Positions 34,912-44,300 of a stretch of 64,000 nt of DNA are shown piece after piece; positions within the stretch are counted from its first letter, which is position 1, and every line of letters begins with the position of its first letter. Source of the stretch: Sphingomonas kyeonggiensis (GTDB lineage Bacteria; Pseudomonadota; Alphaproteobacteria; Sphingomonadales; Sphingomonadaceae); contig NZ_JACIEH010000001.1 in NCBI RefSeq assembly GCF_014196745.1, positions 992,001 through 1,056,000 on the forward strand. Direction: 5' to 3'. A program made the position numbers and the translations under genes. The notes beneath the pieces were generated by a model. It saw nothing but the letters and a program-made list of their open reading frames with translations. It did no database searches and had not been told where the DNA came from.

Positions 34912-37900
34912 ATGACCGCCACCAAGGGGCTGGTCGGCGGCCCTGCGACCATCGCCGGCATCCTGTTCCAGATGTTCCGGTCGCTCGCGGCTGGGTTCGA
35001 TGCCGTGGTGGAGCATGTGCGCTCGGACGAGGCTGGCGCAGAGGCGCTGCTGACTCTCGAGCCGCCCGCCGGAGATCTGCACCGGGAAAGTGACGAGATC
35101 ATCATCGAGCAAATCAAGATGCGGCGCGGCATCAAGCCCTGGTCTGCGGGAGAGATTGCCGAGGAAGTATTTCCCGACCTGATAAAGGCCGTACCGGCAG
35201 CGCCGACGAAGCCGCAACTATACCGATTCACGACGGACCGCGACGAGGGTTTGACCGAGCTTCGCGACTATGCGGCGGCGATGCGGGGCAATCCCCTGGA
35301 GAGTCCAGACGCGCTCGACGACGGCGAGAAATGCTTTCGCTATGGCCGGGCCCGGCAGACGGCGCGAAGCATGTTCCTTCGGCTCGCTTATCGCGCGGGC
35401 GCGAACACGGCTGCGGCGCGGCGGCGCCTCTGGGCTGTGTTGCGGTCTTTCGAAATCGTAACCGTTGCCGAAGATCGGATGATCGGCGAGATCGACCGAC
35501 TGATCGCCATCCTGGCGGACAACGAGGATCTTGTCGAATTTCATCGCGGAAAGCTGCTTAGCGACGTGCTCGGGCTGGCGCGCAGCAGCGCCAGCCTCCG
35601 GATGAGCACCTTGCTGCGCAACAACCATCTCGATCCCGAGCGCCTCCTGCATATCGCGCGGCTTCCCCGGATGCTTGCCGACACGGCCGCAAAGGACGCG
35701 ACGACGCTGCAATATCGTCCGGGCGAAGAAGCGCGCGCGTCGACGCTGCGCATGGTGTCGGCGGTATCCCTGCTCGGCGGGGAATCCGGGCAGGGAAAGA
35801 CCTGGGTCTTGTGCCGGGCGGCGCTCGCAGAGGCGAGCGAAGGGCGCCCGGTGGTGTTGCTGGCCGCACAGGGCACGGTCGCGGCGATCGAAGCCGAGAT
35901 CGTCAAGCGCGTCTGGCTGCCCAATTATTCGGATCTCCTGCCGCTCGTGACCGTCGCGAAGCGGCTGCGGCCGGGCCTGGAAGATAAGGACGGCTACTGG
36001 CTCACCGTCTATCTCGACGATCTTCACGATCGCGCGCTTGCCCGGGAGCTGATCGCGGCCAGATGGAGCGATCTCGGTATCCGCCTGGTCCTCTCGGCAC
36101 AGCCCGGCATCGAGGATCTTCTGTCGGCGTCCTGGGAGATTTCGGTCTACTCGATACCCAATTTCGACCGCGCCGAGCTTCGCGGTTTTCTGGAGCGCGC
36201 GGGGCGGGATCCGGCGCCCATCCCAGACGATGTGGTGGACTGGCTCGCCCGGCCCATTCTCGCCGCGACCTTTGTCCGTTTGCCCGAAACGACAAGCTGG
36301 TCGGATCCTGACGAATACCGGTTGATGGAAGCCTATTGGGCGTTTGCGACACGGCGCTATCGTGATCAGCCTGAGCACAAGTCGGATGGCGAGGGGCTGA
36401 AGGCGCTGGCGGGCACGCTTCTCGGTGAAGGATCCGCCTATCCGTTTCCGATCCGGCTCCGCAGAACGCAGCTCGACGACGAGGCGGTGCGGCGACTGAT
36501 CCTGGTCGGGCTGGTCCAGGAAAATGACGACGGCTTGTCCTTCGCGCATGACCGGCTGCTCAACTGGGCGCTTGCGTGCGCGATTACAGATCGGGTGGTC
36601 GATAGACAGCTCGATCAAGCGGCGCTTGAGACCCTGGTTCGGGGGATCAGTGATTTGCGAACCCGGCAGGGTGATCCGCTTGGTAACCGCCTGGGCTATG
36701 TCCTGCTCGACCTGATCTGGAATCTGGCCGTAGCCGGAGAGACCGAATTGCTGGCAAGCTTCTTGCTCTCTCATGCGCGCGAAATCGCCATGCGGAGCGG
36801 TGAGGAGCTGTTTCTCTCGCATAATCTCGCGACGATCGGCGCTCCGATCATCCCCGCAATCCGGCGGATGGTCGATGATCCGATGGGCGGGGGGAATGAA
36901 TGGTTGTGGCGCCCTTATCTTGCCCGTGCCCTGCGCAGCATCGCCCGCAGCGGTCCGCAACAAGTGCGGCAGCAGCTCCTTCCCTTGCTGGACTCGCCGC
37001 TAAAGGCGCAGCGCATTTTTGCGCTCAACGCGCTTCGCGCCGTGCCGGCCATAGCCGCGCTCGACCGCATGCTCGAAATTCATATCGAGCATTCGGTCAT
37101 CCTCAAGCGGAAGGACGACGCGGACGCGTATGCGCAGCGTCACGCCAATCATCAGATCAGCTTCGCCGCTTTGACCACCGCAGCAAAGGCAAATCCGGAC
37201 TGGATCGACGGCCGCGCGGAAGAGTCCAGCGACCCGGCGGTGCTTGAGCAGCTGCTGTGGATCCTGCTTAATATCGAGCAGCGCGACGCGTTGCCGATTT
37301 GGATGCGGCACAAGGCGAAACTGATCAACGCCTTGGGAATGGCGTCCTTTGCCGTGTTGCGCGCGATCCGCGAATTCGCGGATCATGACGAGATCGCCCG
37401 GCTCGATGTGCCCCTCGAGACCGCCGACCGCCATGCCATCGCGCTTCAGATCGACGCGCTCGTGCGCCTCGATCCCGACCGCGCGCTCGCCCGGATCGCG
37501 AAGACGGATATGGATGATCTGAGTGGGACCTCCTCCTGGTGGCTCGATGCGCTAGTCCATCGCACGGGCAAGCAAAGCACCGCGGTGCTCCGGCCGAGAG
37601 AACGGATCAAATATGAGCCGTTTCATTTGTCGCGAGGACTGTTTCAGCCGAGAATGGAGCTGGTCGACATCGGAACGCTCGATATCTTCCTCGACGAGTT
37701 CGAATTGCGTCTCAACGACCCGGTGGAGGAAGGCGAAGACCCGCTCGGAAATCACTGGCGAACGCTCGACTTTATCGCCTCGCTCTGCACTCCCGAGCAG
37801 ATCGACTGCGTCTTACGGCGCCGTGGCACCGGTCTCGAGGCAAGCCTGGCGGCGCGTGCCTCGCAACGGCTCGGTCGTACCTCCCGCGTGATGGACACGC

Positions 37901-39429
37901 TCGGCAACAATGCCCGCAATGTGCTGGCCATGATGGCGGGGGACGGCTTCGATCAACTCGCGGTCGCGGAGATGCGTCGCGCGAGTGAAGAGGGGAAAGA
38001 GGATGGCCTGCTGACCGCGCTCTGGTCGGATTCGCCGGAAGTTACCCAAGCGCTGCGCCAATTCTCGAAACCTGACGAGGCACGCAGGTATCGCGAGGTG
38101 CTTCTCTACAATGCCCTTGCGGCGCATCGATCCGACGCCGGCCTCGCCGCACTCGTGGCCGCGGGCGGCCCGGTCTACAACAAGGCCGCGGAGATCCGCA
38201 GCTCGCGGCCGCCGATGGACGATGCCGAGGCAGCGACCTATTTTCGTTACCTGAAGACCGGCACGGTGGAGAAGGCTCGGCTCGCGATCAACATGGCTGC
38301 CTTTTCCGGGCGGCGCGATCTGCTCGACGCGGTCATCGAGGCTGTCCTGAAACGCCGAAACGGCGACTTGCTGCAGGAGGCCATCGGTGTGTTCCGGCAC
38401 AATGGCCTGTATGACCCGAGACTGCTTCCGCGCCTCGCCCCAGGCCTGGACACCGATGAGAAGGGCGGGTTCAATGCATTCTACCTCGCCGCCTGTGGCG
38501 ATGCGGAGGCGCGGCAAGCTGTCGTCCGCTGGTTGGAGACACTCCCCGAACGAGTCCTTCAGCATCAAGAATTTTCAGTCGTTGAAGAGCTGCTCGAGCA
38601 TCAGGACAGCGCCGAGAGCGCACTGTCCTTCCTGCGGCGGCGATTGCGCGGGCGCGCGCGCGATCGCCAATCCCAGCTGCTGATCCGCCTGGCGGAATCA
38701 GGTGATCGCGAGGCGCAGGAAGCTGTACGTGATCTGGCATTCCGTAGCCCTAGCGATTGGGGTGACCACCCGATCGGTGCGATCCGTCACCTAGGCGTGA
38801 CATCCCCGGCGGAGGCCTTCGCCGCGGCGGAGCGCCTGTTTGTCCGGCACCGCGAACCGATCGCGGCGCGCATGCTGCTGGAATTGGACAGCGTGCGTGC
38901 CCTGCCCATCGTTTTGACGGGCTATGCGGAGAGGAAGCAAGAGCTGCGTTGGTGGCTTGCCCGCCTGCTTCGGTGGTGGGCTCCGAAATCGGAATATCGC
39001 GCACTGCTTGAGGCCTGGGCGATATCGGCCAACCAGGCGGAACGGCTTCAGGCCGCCGAGCTAGCTCAATGGCTTCCCCATAGCGAGCCGGTCGATTTTC
39101 TTGAACTGCTGGCGGAGGATCGGGTTCGCGATATCGAAATGGCGGCACTCGCCGCGTTGCGACGACGATCGATGGAGGCTTCGGCCGCGGAACTGATGAC
39201 CCAGTTGCAGGGCGCGCCGCGTCCGCTGGCCTGGAGCAAAATGCGCGCGATCATCCGCCTTGTCGATCCGTACCTGCTAGGCCACCCAGGCGACCCGCTC
39301 TGGCTCGGAAACGCCTTGAGAGATCTTCCCGCGGAGTTCCGGTTCGATGCGGAGGACTATATCGCCAAGGCCAAGAAGAAGGTCGCCGACGAGGGGAAGA
39401 AGCACGATAAGGCGCGCTTCTTCGATTGA
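34912..39429 (+). CDS. large nuclease-STAND NTPase, Avs-like architecture (1505 aa)
   Basis: Three parts. (i) N-terminal about 90 residues: a DUF4297/Cap4-type PD-(D/E)xK nuclease pattern (TIAGILFQMFRSLAAGFDA, VVEHVRSDE, then IIIEQIK with catalytic-like Glu66-x2-Lys69). (ii) P-loop STAND NTPase: Walker A GGESGQGKT (about 289-297), Walker B VYLDDLHD (about 366-373), then winged-helix-like region with FAHDRLLNWAL. (iii) about 900 residues of helical repeats (HEAT/TPR-like; many 30- to 40-residue units with RRL/ALRA patterns) as sensor. This is the layout of antiviral STAND (Avs) proteins. Start uncertain: ATG 34912 or TTG 34894, neither with a good SD. Confidence 0.75.
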   Translation: MTATKGLVGGPATIAGILFQMFRSLAAGFDAVVEHVRSDEAGAEALLTLEPPAGDLHRESDEIIIEQIKMRRGIKPWSAGEIAEEVFPDLIKAVPAAPTKPQLYRFTTDRDEGLTELRDYAAAMRGNPLESPDALDDGEKCFRYGRARQTARSMFLRLAYRAGANTAAARRRLWAVLRSFEIVTVAEDRMIGEIDRLIAILADNEDLVEFHRGKLLSDVLGLARSSASLRMSTLLRNNHLDPERLLHIARLPRMLADTAAKDATTLQYRPGEEARASTLRMVSAVSLLGGESGQGKTWVLCRAALAEASEGRPVVLLAAQGTVAAIEAEIVKRVWLPNYSDLLPLVTVAKRLRPGLEDKDGYWLTVYLDDLHDRALARELIAARWSDLGIRLVLSAQPGIEDLLSASWEISVYSIPNFDRAELRGFLERAGRDPAPIPDDVVDWLARPILAATFVRLPETTSWSDPDEYRLMEAYWAFATRRYRDQPEHKSDGEGLKALAGTLLGEGSAYPFPIRLRRTQLDDEAVRRLILVGLVQENDDGLSFAHDRLLNWALACAITDRVVDRQLDQAALETLVRGISDLRTRQGDPLGNRLGYVLLDLIWNLAVAGETELLASFLLSHAREIAMRSGEELFLSHNLATIGAPIIPAIRRMVDDPMGGGNEWLWRPYLARALRSIARSGPQQVRQQLLPLLDSPLKAQRIFALNALRAVPAIAALDRMLEIHIEHSVILKRKDDADAYAQRHANHQISFAALTTAAKANPDWIDGRAEESSDPAVLEQLLWILLNIEQRDALPIWMRHKAKLINALGMASFAVLRAIREFADHDEIARLDVPLETADRHAIALQIDALVRLDPDRALARIAKTDMDDLSGTSSWWLDALVHRTGKQSTAVLRPRERIKYEPFHLSRGLFQPRMELVDIGTLDIFLDEFELRLNDPVEEGEDPLGNHWRTLDFIASLCTPEQIDCVLRRRGTGLEASLAARASQRLGRTSRVMDTLGNNARNVLAMMAGDGFDQLAVAEMRRASEEGKEDGLLTALWSDSPEVTQALRQFSKPDEARRYREVLLYNALAAHRSDAGLAALVAAGGPVYNKAAEIRSSRPPMDDAEAATYFRYLKTGTVEKARLAINMAAFSGRRDLLDAVIEAVLKRRNGDLLQEAIGVFRHNGLYDPRLLPRLAPGLDTDEKGGFNAFYLAACGDAEARQAVVRWLETLPERVLQHQEFSVVEELLEHQDSAESALSFLRRRLRGRARDRQSQLLIRLAESGDREAQEAVRDLAFRSPSDWGDHPIGAIRHLGVTSPAEAFAAAERLFVRHREPIAARMLLELDSVRALPIVLTGYAERKQELRWWLARLLRWWAPKSEYRALLEAWAISANQAERLQAAELAQWLPHSEPVDFLELLAEDRVRDIEMAALAALRRRSMEASAAELMTQLQGAPRPLAWSKMRAIIRLVDPYLLGHPGDPLWLGNALRDLPAEFRFDAEDYIAKAKKKVADEGKKHDKARFFD

Positions 39430-39548
39430 ACGAGGCGCGGCTGCGCGCACCGGCGGCGTGGCTGATCCCGCGTCGACCTTAAACCGATCGTTCCGCCACT
39501 CTCGGGTCCTTCGGAACACTTAAGCCGACCCGACTTAGAGGCGTTCGG

Positions 39549-39983
39549 TCAGTCTTTGCCTTTGGTGCGCCTCGGGACGGGCTTCTTGGCGGCAGGCTTG
39601 CGTCCTAGGCCAATTTTCAACGCCAAATCCTTGCGTTGCGCGGCGTAGTTCGGCGCGACCATCGGATAGGAATCGGGAAGGTTCCATTTGGCGCGATAAT
39701 CGGCAGGTGTGAGCTGATATTGCGTCATCAGGTGCCGCTTTAGCATCTTGAGCTTCCTGCCGTCCTCGAGGCAGACCAGATAATCCGGCTTGATCGAAGC
39801 GCGGATCGAAACCGCCGGCTCCTGCTTCGCCTCGGGTTCGGCTACCTCGGTGCCGAGACTCGCCAGAGCATCATGAACGTTCGCGATCAGGACGGGCACG
39901 TCACCCAGTGCCACGCTGTTATTGGCGACATGCGAGGCGACGATCTCGGCGGTCAGGGTAATCAGCGTTTCGGCATCGGCCAA
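39549..39983 (-). CDS. MucR/Ros-family transcription regulator (144 aa)
   Basis: ETLITLTAEIVASHVANNSV and DVPVLIANVHDAL give the MucR N-terminal oligomerisation part; the C-terminal DNA-binding part has YLVCLEDGRKLKMLKRHL, LTPADYRAKW and YPMVAPNYAAQRKDLALKIG. The second cysteine of the CxxC zinc knuckle is Asp (CLED), as in many sphingomonad paralogues. Starts at TTG 39983 with GGAGA six bases upstream; another TTG at 39998 is less likely. Sits between the two large STAND genes, transcribed oppositely, so it may control them or be a general island regulator. Confidence 0.9.
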   Translation of the reverse strand: MADAETLITLTAEIVASHVANNSVALGDVPVLIANVHDALASLGTEVAEPEAKQEPAVSIRASIKPDYLVCLEDGRKLKMLKRHLMTQYQLTPADYRAKWNLPDSYPMVAPNYAAQRKDLALKIGLGRKPAAKKPVPRRTKGKD

Positions 39984-40194
39984 GGCATATCTCCGCAAGT
40001 CGCCGGACGAGGCCGGCTGGGAATGGTGCAGCGGCTTAGAAAGTTGCAGCCGATTCGGTCAATAATGGACGGATCGCACAGAGATCTTCCAAAACCATAT
40101 TCTGTCAGGACACCCATATGATCTTGCGCCGATTTGGGCAGCTTGCCCGTCTGCAGCGCACGCGATAGCTGGAGATTCGAAGGGGGAGGGCGCT

Positions 40195-41133
40195 ATGCTC
40201 AACACGAAGGTCGGTCCGGTCCATTTTGAGGACTTTGGCGGCACCGAATTCGAACGTCTCGTCTTCGCCTATCATCTCCGGGCCGGATGGACCGACCTGG
40301 CCTGGTACGGCAAGACCGGCAGCGACCAGGGCCGCGACATCATCGGCAATGAGATCCTGGAGGATGGGAGCCAACGGCGCACCGTCATCCAATGTGCCAA
40401 TCGCGACGTGCTGACGCTCGATAAGGCGAAGCACGATATGACGGGCGCAGTTGGGGAGGAGGGCGACCATCTCAAGGCATTCAAGTTCGTCTGTCGCGGC
40501 GATGTCTCGGCTGCACGGCGAAGGGCGATCCAGGAAGCAGGCAAGAAACTCAAGCTGGAGCCGGTGACGATCTGGTCGGGAAGCGAGTTCGAGGAGAATT
40601 TGCGACTGCGAGGCGAATTCCTGCTGAGGCGGTTCATCGAAGGCGTCGCATTTCCCGACGATGGCGAGGGTCTTCGGCGCTTCGTGTCGTCTTTTGTCGA
40701 GCTGAGCGACGAGGAGATGCTGCGGGAAATCGGACAGATATTCGAACGCCCCGCTTTCTGGACACCCTTCTACGCGGAATGCAGTCTGTCGGGCTTCCAG
40801 CAGGCGATCGACGACACGATCGGTGCGCTTAACACGGGCGTCTGGCGCACCCGCGAGGGCGACGTGATCCGTCGTCTCCCCTCGTGGCGCGACGTCGGCG
40901 ATCCGGCAATCCGCAAGCAACTCGAGGGGGTCGTCTTCGCGCTCGATGCCCTGCGCCGTCTCTTCAAGAAACGCATGCAAGAAGGCGCGATCCGTCACTG
41001 CGATTGCGAGGATGCCAGCTGTCCGACCTTCTTCCTCGACATGGGCGTAGGCGACGAGCTCGACGCGATACGGCACGACATTCTCGACGCGGCGCACCGG
41101 CTCATCCCAGGGTTCGCCGTCCGGATCGTATAA
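40195..41133 (+). CDS. Mrr-like PD-(D/E)xK restriction endonuclease domain protein (312 aa)
   Basis: N-terminal about 120 residues resemble Mrr_cat: TEFERLVFAYHLRAGW, GKTGSDQGRDIIG (catalytic Asp) and VIQCANRD (Q-x-(K/N), with Asn where Lys is usual). The rest (about 150-312) is helical and ends in a small Cys cluster (HCDCEDASCPTFF). SD GGGAGG lies before the ATG. Possibly a standalone modification-dependent nuclease or part of the adjacent STAND cassette. Confidence 0.7.
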   Translation: MLNTKVGPVHFEDFGGTEFERLVFAYHLRAGWTDLAWYGKTGSDQGRDIIGNEILEDGSQRRTVIQCANRDVLTLDKAKHDMTGAVGEEGDHLKAFKFVCRGDVSAARRRAIQEAGKKLKLEPVTIWSGSEFEENLRLRGEFLLRRFIEGVAFPDDGEGLRRFVSSFVELSDEEMLREIGQIFERPAFWTPFYAECSLSGFQQAIDDTIGALNTGVWRTREGDVIRRLPSWRDVGDPAIRKQLEGVVFALDALRRLFKKRMQEGAIRHCDCEDASCPTFFLDMGVGDELDAIRHDILDAAHRLIPGFAVRIV

Positions 41134-41342
41134 CGGCACACGCGCGTGGACGGCCATGCCGCCGCACGCTCAGACAGCGAGTAGTAGCGCGCTGAGCGCC
41201 TCTATCGAGCGCATGGAGACGGGGAGGAAGATGCGCGTTGGGCGGGAACGAAGCCTTGTGAACAATTTTTTCGCCGAACTGCCCGTCATGACTTCGCCAG
41301 CGGCGTGACGCGGGGTTCGCCGCCTACTAGGCTCGCGGTTTC

Positions 41343-44300
41343 GTGACCGATAGAACGCCCCTTGACCCGACAGATCGCCGCGCGAGCCGCAGGGATAATT
41401 TCAGCGCTGCTACCCGCACGACGATCTTCAAGGCAGTCGGAGGTCTCTGCTCCTATCCTGGCTGTGGCGCCTTCACCTTCGGAGCGACATCTGATGGGAC
41501 CGGCATCCTCGATATCGGCACTGCGGCACATATCTGCGCCGCGGCGGAGGGTGGTCCGCGCTACGACGCGTCCATGTCGCCGGCTGAGCGCAGCGCGGCT
41601 GGTAATGGCATCTGGATGTGCTCGGACCATGGCCGCGCCATCGATGGTGATGTGAAATTCTACACCGTCGAGAAATTGCGCCAGTGGAAGCGCGAGGCCG
41701 AGCTCGAGGCGTTCATGCGGGTGACGCGGCACGCGAACCGAGCGCTAGAGGTGACGCGACCCGCGTCCGACGGCCTGCATCATGCCGCGCGCGCCGACCT
41801 CGAGATATTGCGAAACCTGCCGAAATGGCCATCGAGCAATGTCTCGCTGACGCTCAAGGTAGAGGGGATCGACGATCCGGTCTCGACCAAGGCGCTCGCG
41901 GCGGTAGCGCTGCAGCTCGGGGATCTCATCCTCACCGCACCGCCCGGGATGGGCAAGACGACGACCCTCTTCCAGATCGCGGAGAGCGTGGCGTCGAGCA
42001 ATGGAATCCCGCTATTTGTCGGCCTCGGCGACTGGGCCGCCGAAGGAGCGGGGCTGCTTGCTTCCATACTCGCGCGCGCGGCGTTTCGCGGTGTTGGCGA
42101 AACTGCACTCCGTGCAGCTGCGACCGAGGGCGATGTGGTGCTGCTGCTCGACGGTTGGAACGAGCTAGATGCCGATGCGCGGAAGCGCGCGCGTATTGAG
42201 CTCGAACGGCTCAAGGGCGAATTGCCACGGCTGGCGCTGATAATCGCCACGCGCCGCCAAGCGCTCGATGTGCCCTTGTCGGGAAAGCGGGTCGACCTTC
42301 TTCCGTTGAGCGAAGCGCAGCAACTCGCCATTGCGACGACGCTGATCGGCGACGCCGGCCCGGCCTTGCTCGACCGCGCCTGGCGGGCGACCGGGGTTCG
42401 AGACCTCGTCCCGATCCCGCTCTATCTGACGGTACTGCTGTCCCTTGGCGCCGGGCAATTTCCGGAAACGCGTGAGGAACTGCTCCGGCGCTTCGTACAG
42501 GCCCATGAGACCGATGCTGCCCGCGCCGAGGAATTGGAACGCGTCGCAAAGGGCCATCACCGGTATTTGCTCGGCAGCCTGGCCATGGCGGCCACCCGCA
42601 CGGCGAATACATCCGTCTCGATCGCCGATGCCCGCCGGACGGTCAGCGCTTCGATCAGTGTGCTGATCGAGGATGGGCAATTGGCTGCCCCGCTTGATCC
42701 CGGCAACCTCATCACCGCGCTGGTCGACAACACCATGCTCGTGCGGTCGGGCGATCCTCCGGGAATCGCCTTTCAGCATCAGCAGTTCCAGGAGTGGTTT
42801 GCCTCGCACGAGGTTGCGTCCCGCATGATGGCTGCAGAGTCGGATCCCGACGCGTGCAAGGCGCTCAAAGCGGAAATCCTCGATCTTCCCGCCTGGGAAG
42901 AGCCCATTCTGTTCGCGGTCGAGCGCATGGCGCGCTCTGGTCAGGCCGAGATCGCGGCATGTGCGGAAGCAGTGATTGCTGCCTTCGACGTCGATCCCAT
43001 GCTTGCCGCGGAGATGATCTACCGCGCAACCGACAAGGTCTGGGGTTTGGTCGAAACACGGGTGATGGCTCGGGTAGGACGTTGGCATGTACCTGGCGAT
43101 GCCGACCGGGCTCTTCGTTTCATGATGGCGAGCGCGCGACCAGAATTTCGGGACATCGTGTGGCCGCTCATCACCGCAGCGGATGACCAGATGAGCTATC
43201 GGGCGCTCCGCGCCACGCCGAGGATCCGTCCAGCGTTGTTCGGGCCGGACGCGGCCTGGCGGATTCGCGCGCTGCCGGCGACCGTGCGGGCTGTCCTGGT
43301 CAGCGAACTCGCGATGGATGGGAGCGTCGAGGCGCTCGAGCTTGCAACCGAAGTCGCGACCGGCGATCCGGATCTCGACGTCCAGATCCAGGCTGCCGAC
43401 TCCTTGAGCTTTCGCCTCGCGGACCGGCAATTGTCACGCTTGTTTGGATCGGCGCCGGACGGGGTGTTCGACCATATGGTCGCGCATGGTTTCGATCCGC
43501 CTCAGGGAGCCGACGAAGCGATCCGGGCACGCTTGGAGGCCGCGCGACAGCGGTTTGCGGCGAAGGCGTCGCCGCTCGACAGGCTTCGGGCGATCGCGTT
43601 CGACTATGTGCACGACCCCGATCTCGACGAACTGCGCGCGCTCGTGCGGACGGTCGACATCAAGAGCATTCAGGATGTCTCGACGAGCCTGATCTATCAC
43701 GCTTTCGCGATCCATCCGCAGGCAGTGGTCGATGGCCTGGTTGCGCGTCTGCGCGACGGTGGAAGCTTCTTCTTCCGGGCGGCCGACCTCCTCGCGGGGT
43801 CGAGTTTGGCGATCGAGGATGAGGCGCTGGTTGCGATCATTCTCGAGGGGAAGCAGCGCGATGATCGGGCTGAAGCCGCGGCATCCGTCCTCGGGCCTGT
43901 TTCGGCAGGCCGCGTTCTCGACATCGTGATCGAGATCAGAAAACAGCAAGCGGACCGGTCAAAGCCCTATGACAACGCGTTGTCGGACCGCCGGCAGGCG
44001 CTCGAAACCGCATTGGCACATGTATCTGCACTGAGCTTGGTGGAGGCAGTCGCGCAGCGCTCACCAAAGGCGAGCGCAGAAGATCTCGGCCATTTCGCAG
44101 CGATCCTCGCGCGTCATAATCGGGATGAAGGGGACCGCGCACGGCCTTTCACCGTAGAGGCACTCGACGTCGCACGTGATCTCGCGCTGAACTGGGCGGA
44201 ACGACTGATCTCGCAAGAAGCCTCTCGCCACGATATTGGCGAAGTCGCTGGCTTGATGGCCCGCATCCCGGACCCGCGGTTCCTGGATCCGTTGGGGCGC

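Noticed and set aside
35218..36963. 581-codon minus-strand frame under the nuclease-STAND gene
   Set aside because: No domains and biased composition; the plus strand has clear Walker motifs.
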